Program-made: the position numbers and the translations under genes | Source: an uncultured Roseobacter sp. | GTDB taxonomy: Bacteria; Pseudomonadota; Alphaproteobacteria; Rhodobacterales; Rhodobacteraceae | Direction of reading: 5' to 3' | DNA: 64,000 bases | Assembly (NCBI RefSeq): GCF_947492555.1 | Contig: NZ_CANLNE010000001.1 | Location: 806,001 to 870,000, forward strand | Shown: one piece after another, positions 27,729-36,145 of the stretch | Numbering within the stretch: position 1 is the stretch's first letter | Layout: the number at the start of each line of letters is the position of its first letter | The notes under the pieces: generated by a model | What the model saw: only the letters and a program-made list of their open reading frames with translations | Databases searched by the model: none | Told to the model about the DNA's origin: nothing

Positions 27729-27875
27729 ATGAAAACCAACATGCGCTTTATCAAATCAATCACGGAGGCCGCAGCTCAGCCGGACACCGTTCTGCCGTGG
27801 ACACGCGGCAGACGCCGAACGGAATTTATCGCCAAACGCGCCGAAGCGATGAAGAGCGCTCGCAAGGCCGGCTAA
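27729..27875 (+). CDS. Short basic protein of 48 residues
   Basis: A 48-codon open frame beginning MKTNMRFIKSITEAAAQ, then DTVLPWTRGRRRTEFIAKRAEAMKSARKAG. AGGA lies at normal distance before the ATG and a strong terminator follows the stop by 45 bases, so a defined short transcript is likely. The pattern of an N-terminal FIKSIT helix, LPWxRGxRR and a basic helical end resembles small unannotated proteins I associate with Rhodobacteraceae, but I cannot name a family. It is small, basic and possibly nucleic-acid- or membrane-associated; function unknown. Confidence 0.6.
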   Translation: MKTNMRFIKSITEAAAQPDTVLPWTRGRRRTEFIAKRAEAMKSARKAG

Positions 27876-27918
27876 AAGCAGCAGTCCAGCACACCGTATT
27901 GTTCCCTCCAAAGAACGT

Positions 27919-27951
27919 GACCCCCGAATGACGATTCGTTCGGGGGTTTTT
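27919..27951 (+). terminator. Rho-independent terminator after the 48-residue ORF
   Basis: CCCCCGAA (27921-27928) pairs with TTCGGGGG (27939-27946) and is followed by TTTTT. The eight-pair stem is perfect. Confidence 0.88.
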
Positions 27952-28169
27952 ACTTTCAGATTGTGGCAACCAGCGCCTAAACCGGGAAACAAATCACGCA
28001 TCTTGCAGCATTTATCCGCAACACAGGACCAATGGCGCGCTGGTTTTGACATCGTCCAGTGGCGGAAGGCATTTTGATATCTCAAAAGCACGAAAGTACA
28101 TCTGATGTCCTTTCCGTGTTCGTCGGTGGGGGTCGACACGGGATGCGACCAACCTGAAAAGGTATTTGC

Positions 28170-28940
28170 ATGACCACCTCGCCTTCTGGCGTCGCCCTGA
28201 CCGACTATTCCAATCGCTCTGTTCAGGCGCATGCCCATCCACAAAAAACCGCCGCAATGGGGGCACTCAGTGTCAGAACCGTTGATGTCGCGGCATTGCG
28301 GAGTGACGGCAGCATTGTCATTGGTCAACGCAAAATCCCGACACTTCCAGTTTTCGACAATGCCTTCTCGGCATTCGCGCGCGGAACACCTTTGCAGACA
28401 CACGAAGGTTTCGTCGCTGTTGAAGACCTGCAGCCGGGTGATCGCGTCCTGACGGCAGATGGCAGCGCCGGTCGGGTGACTTGGATTGGCTCGGCCAGTT
28501 TCGCGCCCTCGGACTCGCAACGCCGCAGCGTGCTAACACGCCTGATGGCGGATAGCTTCGGGGTCAATCGGCCAGATAGTTTTCTCAGCCTTGGACCTGC
28601 GGCGCGCCTGCTGCAAACCCCGCCGCATCTTCGCGCTGAAACTGGTGAGAAGCGCATCATGACACTGGCCAGTGGTTTCGTAGACGGCGTGAACGTCATC
28701 GAGGTCGCACCACCGACACCGGTTCAGATGTTCCATCTCAGCCTCGATCGCCATACCGCTGTGATCGCAGGAGGGTTGGAAGTCGAGACGTATCATCCGG
28801 GCGCTAATCCGATGCGCCTGCTCTCTCACACGTTGCGGTCCGTTTTCATGTCAATCTTTCCACATCTGACGCATATCAGCGATTTCGGTCCGATGGCCTA
28901 TGACCGGGCGCCAGAAGAGGACGATTTGACAGCGGCCTGA
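28170..28940 (+). CDS. Hint-fold domain protein without the catalytic cysteine
   Basis: A 256-residue protein whose middle matches the Hint_2 pattern: AFARGTPLQTHEGFVAVEDL followed by PGDRVLTADGSAGRVTWIG (about 68-107), ending in DRHTAVIAGGLEVETY. In self-cleaving Hint domains the first residue of this block is Cys or Ser; here it is Ala68, so autoprocessing is not expected, although Ser67 is adjacent. There is no signal peptide and no fused effector. Rhodobacteraceae carry many such Hint-only proteins with unknown roles. It is alone, convergent with the lrp-type gene nine bases away. Confidence 0.8.
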   Translation: MTTSPSGVALTDYSNRSVQAHAHPQKTAAMGALSVRTVDVAALRSDGSIVIGQRKIPTLPVFDNAFSAFARGTPLQTHEGFVAVEDLQPGDRVLTADGSAGRVTWIGSASFAPSDSQRRSVLTRLMADSFGVNRPDSFLSLGPAARLLQTPPHLRAETGEKRIMTLASGFVDGVNVIEVAPPTPVQMFHLSLDRHTAVIAGGLEVETYHPGANPMRLLSHTLRSVFMSIFPHLTHISDFGPMAYDRAPEEDDLTAA

Positions 28941-28949
28941 GCCATTCCG

Positions 28950-29450
28950 TCAGGCCGTAGTGCTCAACCGCTCTTCCAACACGTCAAACGGGACACCGGG
29001 CTCATCCTTGGCGCCCCGGATGACCAGCGATGTTTTCACACTCGCCACGTTCGGGGTTGTAAGGAGTTCTCCCGTCAGGAACTGCTGGAAACTGGACAGA
29101 TCAGGTGCGGCACATTTAAGGATGAAATCCACCTCGCCATTCAGCATGTGGCATTCCCGGACGAGTGGCCAGGCCCGGCAGCGATTCTCAAAGGCCGTCA
29201 GATCTGCTTCCGCCTGACTGGCCAGCCCGACCATCGCAAAAACCTGCACCTCAAACCCCAGCGCGCGCGCGTCCACTTCTGCGTGGTAGCCTTTGATGTA
29301 GCCAGCTTCCTCAAGCGTGCGTACCCGGCGCAAACAGGGCGGCGCGGAAATACCCACCCGCTTGGCCAATTCCACATTGGTCATACGGCCATCTGCCTGC
29401 AATTCGGCAAGAATCTTTCGATCAATCGGATCCAGTCGTGTTACAGCCAT
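28950..29450 (-). CDS. Lrp/AsnC-family transcription regulator
   Basis: A 166-residue regulator with an N-terminal helix-turn-helix (LDPIDRKILAELQADGRMTNVELAKRVGISAPPCLRRVRTLEEAG) and a C-terminal RAM/AsnC ligand-binding domain (ECHMLNGEVDFILKCAAPDLSSF). The ATG at 29450 is the family start; the frame runs further upstream without similarity. It is divergent from trxB with a 198-base gap, an arrangement I recall from many alphaproteobacteria. Effector amino acid and targets are unknown; self-regulation and control of the divergent side are typical of the family. Confidence 0.92.
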   Translation of the reverse strand: MAVTRLDPIDRKILAELQADGRMTNVELAKRVGISAPPCLRRVRTLEEAGYIKGYHAEVDARALGFEVQVFAMVGLASQAEADLTAFENRCRAWPLVRECHMLNGEVDFILKCAAPDLSSFQQFLTGELLTTPNVASVKTSLVIRGAKDEPGVPFDVLEERLSTTA

Positions 29451-29648
29451 ATCGCCCCCGGATTTTTCGGTTGTTATACCACCGCGCCCAGCGCGCGCAA
29501 TAATATTTCGTAATTGCGCAAGATTCTTTCCGCCACCCCCAAAACCTGCAACCCGGACTTGCAGCCACGGCACGCACGGCGGGGGTTTAAGAGCGGCCCT
29601 GCCCGCTATATATCCGGAGGGCTGCTATGACATCGATTGGGGATTCCT

Positions 29649-30650
29649 ATGGCTGAGACAAGACAAACACGCGTGCTGATCATCGGATCGGGACCTGCAG
29701 GATATACTGCAGGTGTCTACGCAAGCCGCGCGATGCTGAACCCCATTCTGGTGCAGGGGATCGAACCCGGCGGCCAGTTGACGACCACCACCGAGGTTGA
29801 AAACTGGCCCGGTGACAGCGAGGTGCAGGGCCCGGACCTGATGATCCGGATGCAGGAGCACGCCAAGGCGATGGGCACCGAAATCATTGGCGATATCATC
29901 ACCGATCTCGATCTGTCCCAACGCCCGTTTGTGGCCAAGGGCGACAGCGGCACCACCTACATCGCAGAGGCGGTCATTCTGGCAACCGGCGCGCGGGCCA
30001 AGTGGCTGGGGCTGCCGTCCGAGGAGAAATTCAAGGGCTTTGGCGTTTCTGCCTGCGCCACCTGCGACGGTTTCTTCTACCGTGGACAGGAAATCGTCGT
30101 CATCGGTGGTGGCAATACCGCTGTAGAAGAAGCACTCTTCCTGACCAACTTTGCCTCCAAGGTGACGCTTGTGCACCGCCGCGATGAGCTGCGCGCCGAA
30201 AAAATCCTGATCGACCGGTTGATGAAGAACCCTAAGATCGAACCGCTGTGGTTCCATGAACTGGAAGAAGTGGTCGGCGCGGAAAATCCGCTGGGGGTTG
30301 AGGCCGTGCGCGTCAAGCACACCAAGACCGGTGCGGTTAAAGAGATCCCCGCCAAAGGCGTTTTTGTCGCCATCGGCCATGCGCCTGCCAATGAATTGGT
30401 CAAGGACGTTCTGGACACCCACATGGGCGGCTACGTGGTCACGAAGCCCGACAGCACGGAAACCTCAATTCCGGGCGTTTTTGCCGCAGGCGATCTGACC
30501 GATCACAAATACCGCCAGGCGGTGACTTCGGCCGGCATGGGCTGCATGGCCGCACTGGAGGCAGAACGGTTCCTTGCCGAAAATGAAGGGGCCGAGACCT
30601 CATTGCCACTGGGCTACGGCGCCGAAGTGGCCGAGAGCGCCGCAGAGTAA
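29649..30650 (+). CDS. trxB: Thioredoxin reductase
   Basis: A 333-residue FAD/NADPH oxidoreductase that reduces thioredoxin. The FAD motif IIGSGPAGYTAGVYASRA is at 11-28, the redox-active CATC is Cys136-Cys139, the NADPH motif VIGGGNTAVEEALFL follows, and the closing FAD motif is GVFAAGDLTDHKYRQAVTSAGMGCMAA. All are intact. The ATG at 29649 is preferred; a TTG four codons earlier is the alternative. Monocistronic, with a GC hairpin downstream. Confidence 0.96.
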   Translation: MAETRQTRVLIIGSGPAGYTAGVYASRAMLNPILVQGIEPGGQLTTTTEVENWPGDSEVQGPDLMIRMQEHAKAMGTEIIGDIITDLDLSQRPFVAKGDSGTTYIAEAVILATGARAKWLGLPSEEKFKGFGVSACATCDGFFYRGQEIVVIGGGNTAVEEALFLTNFASKVTLVHRRDELRAEKILIDRLMKNPKIEPLWFHELEEVVGAENPLGVEAVRVKHTKTGAVKEIPAKGVFVAIGHAPANELVKDVLDTHMGGYVVTKPDSTETSIPGVFAAGDLTDHKYRQAVTSAGMGCMAALEAERFLAENEGAETSLPLGYGAEVAESAAE

Positions 30651-30682
30651 CCACGTCTCCCTGAGAATGCTGCACGTACCGG

Positions 30683-30703
30683 CACCCCGGTTGTGCCGGG
30701 GTG
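30683..30703 (+). terminator. GC hairpin after trxB
   Basis: CACCCCGG pairs perfectly with CCGGGGTG around TTGTG. There is no T-run after it, so it is a weak or Rho-assisted terminator candidate. Confidence 0.5.
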
Positions 30704-30808
30704 TTGCGTGCGTGCGGTGGGTTAAGAGCCCTCACATCTCCTGACGGGATAAGTCGGTCTGCGCCCCCTGTGGCGCATTCCGATTTTCCTGCTCAGCGAG
30801 GTTCACTC

Positions 30809-32128
30809 ATGCCCACCAAAGCCGCCCTTGCGCATATTCCCGGCCCACCGGCCCTCCCGCTCATCGGTCACACGCTGACCATCGTGAAGGACAGCTATGG
30901 CACACAGCAGGACTACATCCGTCGCTACGGTCCGGTGTATAAAACCAATATGCTGGGCGTCTGGCGCGTGAACCTCTGCGGCGCGGATGCCATGGAGATG
31001 GTGCTGCTCGATCGCAACGAGCTGTTCTCCTCCGAAGGCGGCTGGGATGCGCTCAAACGGATTTATCCCGGTGGATTGCTGTTGCAGGACTTTGACCATC
31101 ACCGGGCAAACCGCCGGATCATGCAGGCGGCGTTCCGGGCCTCGGCCATTCGCGACTATCGCCTGCGGATGACCGGCGCGATGGCGGATCTGCTGGAAAG
31201 CTGGCCAAATGGAGAGGCATTTTGCTTTTACAAGGCGGTCAAGGATTTGACCCTGCGGCTGGGTGGCGCCGTTTTCATGGGCCTGCCGCTGGATGGTCCG
31301 CTGGCCCGTCAGGTAAACCGGGCCATTCAGGATGAAATCCGCGCCTCTCTGGCCGTGATCCGCCACCCCATCCCCTTAACGCCAATGTGGCGCGGCGTGC
31401 GCGGGCGGCATTTCCTGCGCGAAACCTTCCGCAAGCTGATCCCCGAACGCCGGGCGCAAGGAGGCGATGATTTCTTCTCCCAGATGTGCCTTGCACGGGA
31501 TGAAGACGGGCGCGGATGGGATGAGGACCAGATCCTAGATCAGTTCAACCTGCTGATCATGGCCGCCCATGACACCACCGCCACCGCCCTGACCGTGATG
31601 ATCGAAGCACTGGCGTCTCACCCGGAGTGGCAGGACCGGCTGGCCGACGAAGTCGCGGCGCTTGGGGACGGCCCTCTGGACGAAGACGCGCTGGCCAAGA
31701 TGACCCAGACGAACAATGTCTTCCGCGAAGCGTTGCGCCTGGTGCCGCCGGTGCCCTTCATTCCCCGGCAAGCCACGCGCGATTTTCACTGGCGCGGGTT
31801 CGACATTCCGGCCGGGACGTCGCTGGCGCTGAACCCGGGCGTGACGATGCTCTCGCCTGAGCACTTCACCAACCCGACCACCTTTGACCCGGATCGATTT
31901 ACCCCTGAGCGCGCAGAAGATCAGAGCCACAAATTCGCCTGGACACCTTTCGGCGGGGGGGCCCACAAATGCATTGGCATGCATTTTTCCACGCTGCAGG
32001 TGAAGCTCTTCGTGGCAACCCTGCTGCGCAAACGCCGCGTGCAACTGGCCGCCGCTGCACCTGAATGGCAGCGCATGCCGATCCCGAAACCGAAAGGTGG
32101 ATTGCCCATCCTTCTTTCCCCTGCCTGA
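30809..32128 (+). CDS. Cytochrome P450
   Basis: A 439-residue soluble P450. The heme loop FGGGAHKCIG is at 381-390 (axial Cys388), the ExxR motif is EALR at 307-310, and the I-helix oxygen motif is AAHDTT at 252-257. The proline-rich start (HIPGPPALPLIGHT) without a membrane anchor fits bacterial relatives of the CYP120/CYP26-like group, some of which hydroxylate retinoids or other terpenoids; the substrate here is not readable. No ferredoxin or reductase gene adjoins it, so electrons must come from elsewhere. The ATG at 30809 replaces a longer frame lacking P450 similarity. Confidence 0.93.
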   Translation: MPTKAALAHIPGPPALPLIGHTLTIVKDSYGTQQDYIRRYGPVYKTNMLGVWRVNLCGADAMEMVLLDRNELFSSEGGWDALKRIYPGGLLLQDFDHHRANRRIMQAAFRASAIRDYRLRMTGAMADLLESWPNGEAFCFYKAVKDLTLRLGGAVFMGLPLDGPLARQVNRAIQDEIRASLAVIRHPIPLTPMWRGVRGRHFLRETFRKLIPERRAQGGDDFFSQMCLARDEDGRGWDEDQILDQFNLLIMAAHDTTATALTVMIEALASHPEWQDRLADEVAALGDGPLDEDALAKMTQTNNVFREALRLVPPVPFIPRQATRDFHWRGFDIPAGTSLALNPGVTMLSPEHFTNPTTFDPDRFTPERAEDQSHKFAWTPFGGGAHKCIGMHFSTLQVKLFVATLLRKRRVQLAAAAPEWQRMPIPKPKGGLPILLSPA

Positions 32129-32240
32129 TCGAAACCCGTTGCGATCCCGCGATATGCATGCGCCGGATAGGGGAATTGCGCGGCGCCAACCCATTCTTTG
32201 CTTGAAAACACCTCGCTTGACGCGCTAAGGGCCAGCGGAA

Positions 32241-32261
32241 GGCATTTTGGGGGGAAATGCC
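32241..32261 (+). promoter_or_regulatory. Hairpin in the leader of the sat-cysC gene
   Basis: GGCATTT (32241-32247) pairs perfectly with AAATGCC (32255-32261) around a seven-base G-rich loop, ending 25 bases before the ATG. It could influence translation or be part of a leader structure. I could not match it to a SAM-type riboswitch. Confidence 0.35.
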
Positions 32262-32286
32262 ACTGAATTTGTAAGCGAGTGAATTG

Positions 32287-34005
32287 ATGATGACAGCGAC
32301 CCTCTCCCCGATTTCCGAACTCTACGTTTCTTACGAGTCTGCCCAGAAATTAAAGGCGGAAGCAGGCGACCTGCTGAGCTGGGATCTAACACCCCGGCAG
32401 ATCTGCGATCTGGAACTTCTGATGAACGGCGGGTTCAATCCGCTCAAAGGGTTCCTGTCTGAGGCAGACTACGACAGCGTCGTTGACAAGATGCGTCTGG
32501 CCGATGGCACACTGTGGCCGATGCCGATCACGCTGGACGTGAATGACGCTTTTGCCGACCAGCTTGAGGTCGGTCAGGACATCGCCTTGCGCGATCAGGA
32601 GGGCGTGATCCTCGCCACAATGACCGTCACCGACCGCTGGACCCCGAACAAGGCGCTTGAGGCTGAAAAGGTGTTTGGTGCTGATGACGATGCGCACCCC
32701 GCCGTGAACTACCTGCACAATCAGGCGGGCAAGATTTATCTCGGCGGGCCCGTGACCGGCATTCAACAACCGGTGCACTATGATTTCCGGGCGCGCCGCG
32801 ACACGCCAAACGAAATGCGGGCCTTTTTCCGCAAGGTGGGCTGGAAACGCGTTGTGGCCTTCCAGACCCGCAACCCGCTGCACCGGGCGCATCAGGAACT
32901 GACCTTCCGCGCCGCCCGTGAGGCACAGGCGAACCTGCTGATCCATCCTGTCGTCGGGATGACTAAACCGGGTGACGTGGACCACTTTACCCGCGTGCGC
33001 TGCTACGAGGCGGTTCTGGACAAATACCCGGCGGCGACGACATCCATGTCCCTGCTGAACCTCGCGATGCGCATGGCGGGCCCGCGCGAAGCGGTCTGGC
33101 ACGGACTGATCCGCAAGAACCACGGCTGCACGCATTTCATTGTGGGCCGCGACCACGCAGGCCCCGGCAAGAATTCGGCAGGCGAAGACTTTTACGGGCC
33201 TTACGATGCGCAAGACCTCTTCCGCGAGCATCAGGAAGAGATGGGCATCGAGATGGTGGACTTCAAACATATGGTTTGGGTCCAGGAACGCGCGCAATAC
33301 GAGCCTGCGGATGAGATCAAGGATAAGGACAAGGTCACCATCCTGAACATCTCCGGCACGGAATTGCGCCGCCGTTTGGCCGAAGGTCTGGAAATTCCGG
33401 AATGGTTCTCTTTCCCCGAGGTCGTCACCGAATTGCGCCGCACGCGCCCACCGCGGAGCCAGCAAGGCTTCACCGTATTCTTCACCGGCTTTTCCGGCTC
33501 CGGCAAATCCACCATCGCAAATGCTCTGATGGTCAAGTTGATGGAAATGGGCGGGCGTCCGGTGACCCTGCTTGACGGTGATATCGTCCGCAAGAACCTC
33601 AGCTCCGAACTCGGGTTCTCCAAGGAACACCGCGACCTGAACATCCGGCGCATCGGCTATGTAGCCTCCGAGATCACCAAGAACGGCGGCATTGCGATCT
33701 GTGCGCCCATCGCGCCCTATGCAACCACCCGCCGGGCCGTACGGGAGGATGTGGAATCCTTCGGGGCCTTCGTGGAAGTGCATGTCGCTACCTCGATCGA
33801 GGAATGCGAACGCCGCGACCGCAAAGGGCTCTACAAGCTGGCACGCGAAGGAAAAATCAAGGAATTCACAGGGATTTCAGACCCCTATGACGTACCTGCC
33901 GATCCCGAGCTCAGCGTGGAGACAGAGAATGTGGATGTGGACAGCTGCGCCCATCAGGTCCTTTTGAAACTGGAAAGCATGGGGCTGATCACCGGTCGCA
34001 GCTGA
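32287..34005 (+). CDS. sat: Bifunctional sulfate adenylyltransferase/APS kinase
   Basis: A 572-residue fusion that activates sulfate: an ATP sulfurylase (about 1-385) joined to APS kinase (about 390-572), giving PAPS for assimilation or sulfation. The sulfurylase motifs QTRNPLHRAH (193-202) and GRDHAGPG (287-294) are intact. The kinase P-loop GFSGSGKST (401-409) is complete, followed by LDGDIVRKNLSSELGFSKEHRD, so both halves should be active, unlike fungal fusions with a dead kinase. The ATG at 32287 follows GTAAGCGAG; TTG one codon earlier is possible. A strong terminator follows. Confidence 0.96.
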   Translation: MMTATLSPISELYVSYESAQKLKAEAGDLLSWDLTPRQICDLELLMNGGFNPLKGFLSEADYDSVVDKMRLADGTLWPMPITLDVNDAFADQLEVGQDIALRDQEGVILATMTVTDRWTPNKALEAEKVFGADDDAHPAVNYLHNQAGKIYLGGPVTGIQQPVHYDFRARRDTPNEMRAFFRKVGWKRVVAFQTRNPLHRAHQELTFRAAREAQANLLIHPVVGMTKPGDVDHFTRVRCYEAVLDKYPAATTSMSLLNLAMRMAGPREAVWHGLIRKNHGCTHFIVGRDHAGPGKNSAGEDFYGPYDAQDLFREHQEEMGIEMVDFKHMVWVQERAQYEPADEIKDKDKVTILNISGTELRRRLAEGLEIPEWFSFPEVVTELRRTRPPRSQQGFTVFFTGFSGSGKSTIANALMVKLMEMGGRPVTLLDGDIVRKNLSSELGFSKEHRDLNIRRIGYVASEITKNGGIAICAPIAPYATTRRAVREDVESFGAFVEVHVATSIEECERRDRKGLYKLAREGKIKEFTGISDPYDVPADPELSVETENVDVDSCAHQVLLKLESMGLITGRS

Positions 34006-34029
34006 TCTGTTTGACGTCCGAAGTAATCG

Positions 34030-34060
34030 CCGCTGTCTCGGATCGGGGCAGCGGTTTTTT
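34030..34060 (+). terminator. Rho-independent terminator after sat-cysC
   Basis: CCGCTG (from 34030) pairs with CAGCGG (34049-34054), extended by partly paired TCTC and GGGG, and six T residues follow. It lies between two convergent genes. Confidence 0.88.
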
Positions 34061-34062
34061 AT

Positions 34063-34944
34063 CTAAAGACGTTGAGGCAGGTTGACCTTACCGGACATGA
34101 CAATGGCGCCGTGACCTGAAACTTCCACGCCCGTGATGCCGTCCCTTGGTCCGAGAACACGCACTTGGGCGCTGCCCGGACGGCCCATTCCATGGCCCTG
34201 TTCAGCGGTAAAATCAGGTTGGTCGATCAACCCACGCGCCCAAAGATAAGACGCCATGGCCCCAGTGGCCGAGCCGGTAAACGCGTCTTCCGGCGGGCTC
34301 GGTGGTGCCAGCAGAAGCCTGCTGAAGGTATCGCCCGAGGGCGTGGCCCCGGACAGGGTGACCCAGAACGGCTCCATCATATTGTCATCCTGTTGCCCAA
34401 GATGCGCGCAGAGCGCCCGCAGGGCTTTAACATCGAACCGCAGGTTTCCGAGCGTTGCACGATCCTTGAGAACGGTCACGCAGAACGGCAATCCGGTGGA
34501 AACAATCTGAGGCGGTGCGATGATGTCCTCTGTCCTGATCCCACCCACGGCCGCAACCAGCCCGACCGGAACCTCAGGGCCAAATTCAGGAGCGATCTGT
34601 GTCATTTTTACCTGCGCCCCAGACACCTCAACCGGGATGATCCCAGCCTGTGTTTCCAGCGTCAGCGGCCCGTCCTGGACACTCCCCCGCGCGCGCAGGG
34701 CGGCGACGGTAGCGATGGTCGGATGTCCAGCAAAAGGTATTTCACGGCTGGCCAAAAAATATCGCACCCGGATATCGGCCACCTCGGACGGGCCGGTGAA
34801 GGTGCATTCCACGAGGGATGTTTCGCGCACATAGGCCATGCAGACGTCGTCCGAAACGTCTGCACCTTCATGGACAACAGCACAGCCATTCCCGCCAAAC
34901 ACGGATTCCGAAAACGCGTCCACCCAATCAAATTCAAATTGCAT
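34063..34944 (-). CDS. PhzF-family isomerase/epimerase-like protein
   Basis: A 293-residue protein of the PhzF/diaminopimelate-epimerase fold. The start FDWVDAFSESVFGGNGCAVV, the conserved catalytic Glu in ETSLVECTF, FAGHPTIATVAAL and the late GSATGAMASYL are family-diagnostic. PhzF itself isomerises a phenazine precursor; most homologues have unknown substrates, and no phenazine genes are here. The ATG at 34944 follows an AGGGGGCG site and fits the family start; upstream codons show no similarity. It lies 74 bases after the DUF1150 gene on the same strand. Confidence 0.88.
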   Translation of the reverse strand: MQFEFDWVDAFSESVFGGNGCAVVHEGADVSDDVCMAYVRETSLVECTFTGPSEVADIRVRYFLASREIPFAGHPTIATVAALRARGSVQDGPLTLETQAGIIPVEVSGAQVKMTQIAPEFGPEVPVGLVAAVGGIRTEDIIAPPQIVSTGLPFCVTVLKDRATLGNLRFDVKALRALCAHLGQQDDNMMEPFWVTLSGATPSGDTFSRLLLAPPSPPEDAFTGSATGAMASYLWARGLIDQPDFTAEQGHGMGRPGSAQVRVLGPRDGITGVEVSGHGAIVMSGKVNLPQRL

Positions 34945-35018
34945 CGGCGCCCCCTGAAACAGAAAAGACCGCAGCATTCTGCGGCCTTGTTGATCATGTT
35001 CACGCCATTGATGGGACG

Positions 35019-35243
35019 TCAATGCACAGCAACGGCCTCATAGTCGTTCTGACGTGCCAGCTTAAAGGCAAGCTCACGGTTCGCGACCAGAGCCAGTTGC
35101 TGGCCATCGCTGTCATGGACCGCGTAGAGCTGATCCAGATCGCCCGCCTGATCGCGCACTTCACTCGGCAATTCGGTCACATCGACGACTTTTACGTAGA
35201 CGATGCGGTTCTCAACGGGCGCTGTTTCGAATGGTTCTTGCAT
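35019..35243 (-). CDS. DUF1150-family small protein
   Basis: A 74-residue acidic protein of the DUF1150 family, recognisable from VYVKVVDVTELPSEV and DLDQLYAVHDSDGQQLALVANRELAF. It follows the Hsp20 gene after four bases, the standard alphaproteobacterial arrangement, which suggests co-expression on heat shock and a partner role to the small heat-shock protein. No biochemical function is known. AAAGGGTGACG precedes its ATG. Confidence 0.88.
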   Translation of the reverse strand: MQEPFETAPVENRIVYVKVVDVTELPSEVRDQAGDLDQLYAVHDSDGQQLALVANRELAFKLARQNDYEAVAVH

Positions 35244-35247
35244 GTCG

Positions 35248-35661
35248 TCACCCTTTCTTGATGTCTATTGTCTGCACGACGGTCTGTGGCTTGGCGCGGG
35301 TCAGGTCCACGTGCAGCAGACCGTTCTCCATGATCGCTTCGCCGACATCGACGCCATCGGCGAGCACAAAGCTCCGCTGGAACTGCCGCGCGGCGATGCC
35401 ACGATGCAGGAAAACCCGGTTGTCCGTGTCTTCTCTCTGTCGTCCCCGGATGACCAGTTGGCGGTCCTCAACGGTGATCGAAAGATCGTCTTCACCAAAG
35501 CCCGCCACAGCAAGTGTGATGCGGTAGGAATAGTCCGATGTCTGTTCAATATTGAACGGCGGGTAGCCTTCATTGCCGGATTTCGCAGTACGCTCCAGCA
35601 GTCTTTCAAGTTGCTCGAACCCCAACATATGGGGGTAAGAAGCCAGGGTCATCTTCGTCAT
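35248..35661 (-). CDS. Small heat-shock protein (Hsp20/IbpA family)
   Basis: A 137-residue ATP-independent holdase with an alpha-crystallin domain (about 33-125: YPPFNIEQTSDYSYRITLAVAGFGEDDLSITVEDRQLVIRG is the typical first half in pattern) and the GLLHVDL strand near the end. It binds unfolding proteins during heat stress. It heads a short operon with DUF1150. Upstream, on the minus strand, lies a good match to a heat-shock sigma factor promoter, with a leader of about 60 bases that could also act as a thermosensor. Confidence 0.93.
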   Translation of the reverse strand: MTKMTLASYPHMLGFEQLERLLERTAKSGNEGYPPFNIEQTSDYSYRITLAVAGFGEDDLSITVEDRQLVIRGRQREDTDNRVFLHRGIAARQFQRSFVLADGVDVGEAIMENGLLHVDLTRAKPQTVVQTIDIKKG

Positions 35662-35727
35662 GCGACACGTCCTTATCAGTCAAGCGACAGTCAGTTTCGG
35701 GTCCCGTTTCGGCGGCCCGTACACTAA

Positions 35728-35756
35728 ATATGGGGAGCAATCCGCCTTGACGCAAG
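35728..35756 (-). promoter_or_regulatory. Candidate RpoH (sigma-32) promoter for the hsp20 operon
   Basis: On the minus strand CTTGCG (35756-35751), a 15-base spacer and CCCCATAT (35735-35728) match the heat-shock promoter pattern CTTGnn-N13-17-CCCCAT. The predicted start of transcription is about 60 bases before the Hsp20 ATG. Confidence 0.6.
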
Positions 35757-35827
35757 GGCTATGCGGAGAGTTGGTGAATGCGTATGATAAAGCCTACCTA
35801 TTGTTTATTGTACGGAATCACCGATCT

Positions 35828-36052
35828 ATGAACGCCCCCACGGACCTGTCGATGAAAACGGATGAAGTGTTGCGCGTGGAGCTAGCCGTGTTCCAGCGTG
35901 AGCACCGTGATCTGGATGAAGCCATTCAGGCGCTTTCCGAGAAGGGCATGGGGGATCAGCTGACCCTGCAGCGGCTCAAGAAACGCAAACTCCGGCTGAA
36001 AGATCTGATCGCCCAGATCGAAGATCGCCTGACACCCGACATCATCGCCTGA
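35828..36052 (+). CDS. DUF465 (YdcH-family) small protein
   Basis: A 74-residue helical protein of the DUF465/YdcH family. The pattern LRVELAVFQREHRDLDEAIQALSEKG followed by LTLQRLKKRKLRLKDLIAQIED predicts two antiparallel helices. Function is unknown. The ATG at 35828 has only a weak ribosome site; an alternative ATG eight codons later (MKTDEVLRVEL) would also give a complete domain. It is divergent from hsp20 across 166 bases and followed by purE. Confidence 0.8.
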   Translation: MNAPTDLSMKTDEVLRVELAVFQREHRDLDEAIQALSEKGMGDQLTLQRLKKRKLRLKDLIAQIEDRLTPDIIA

Positions 36053-36145
36053 GCGGCCCCAAAAACACCAGAGACTGCGCATTGCCTCCGCTTTTTCTTT
36101 GGCTATAGTGCCGCTTCCTGAACCTGGGCCGAGGGAGGCTTTCAC

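Noticed and set aside
28170-28940. Intein or hedgehog-type self-processing protein
   Set aside because: The nucleophile position is Ala68 and there is no C-terminal Asn or flanking extein.
34063-34944. Phenazine biosynthesis gene
   Set aside because: PhzF homologues are widespread outside phenazine clusters and no other phz gene is present.
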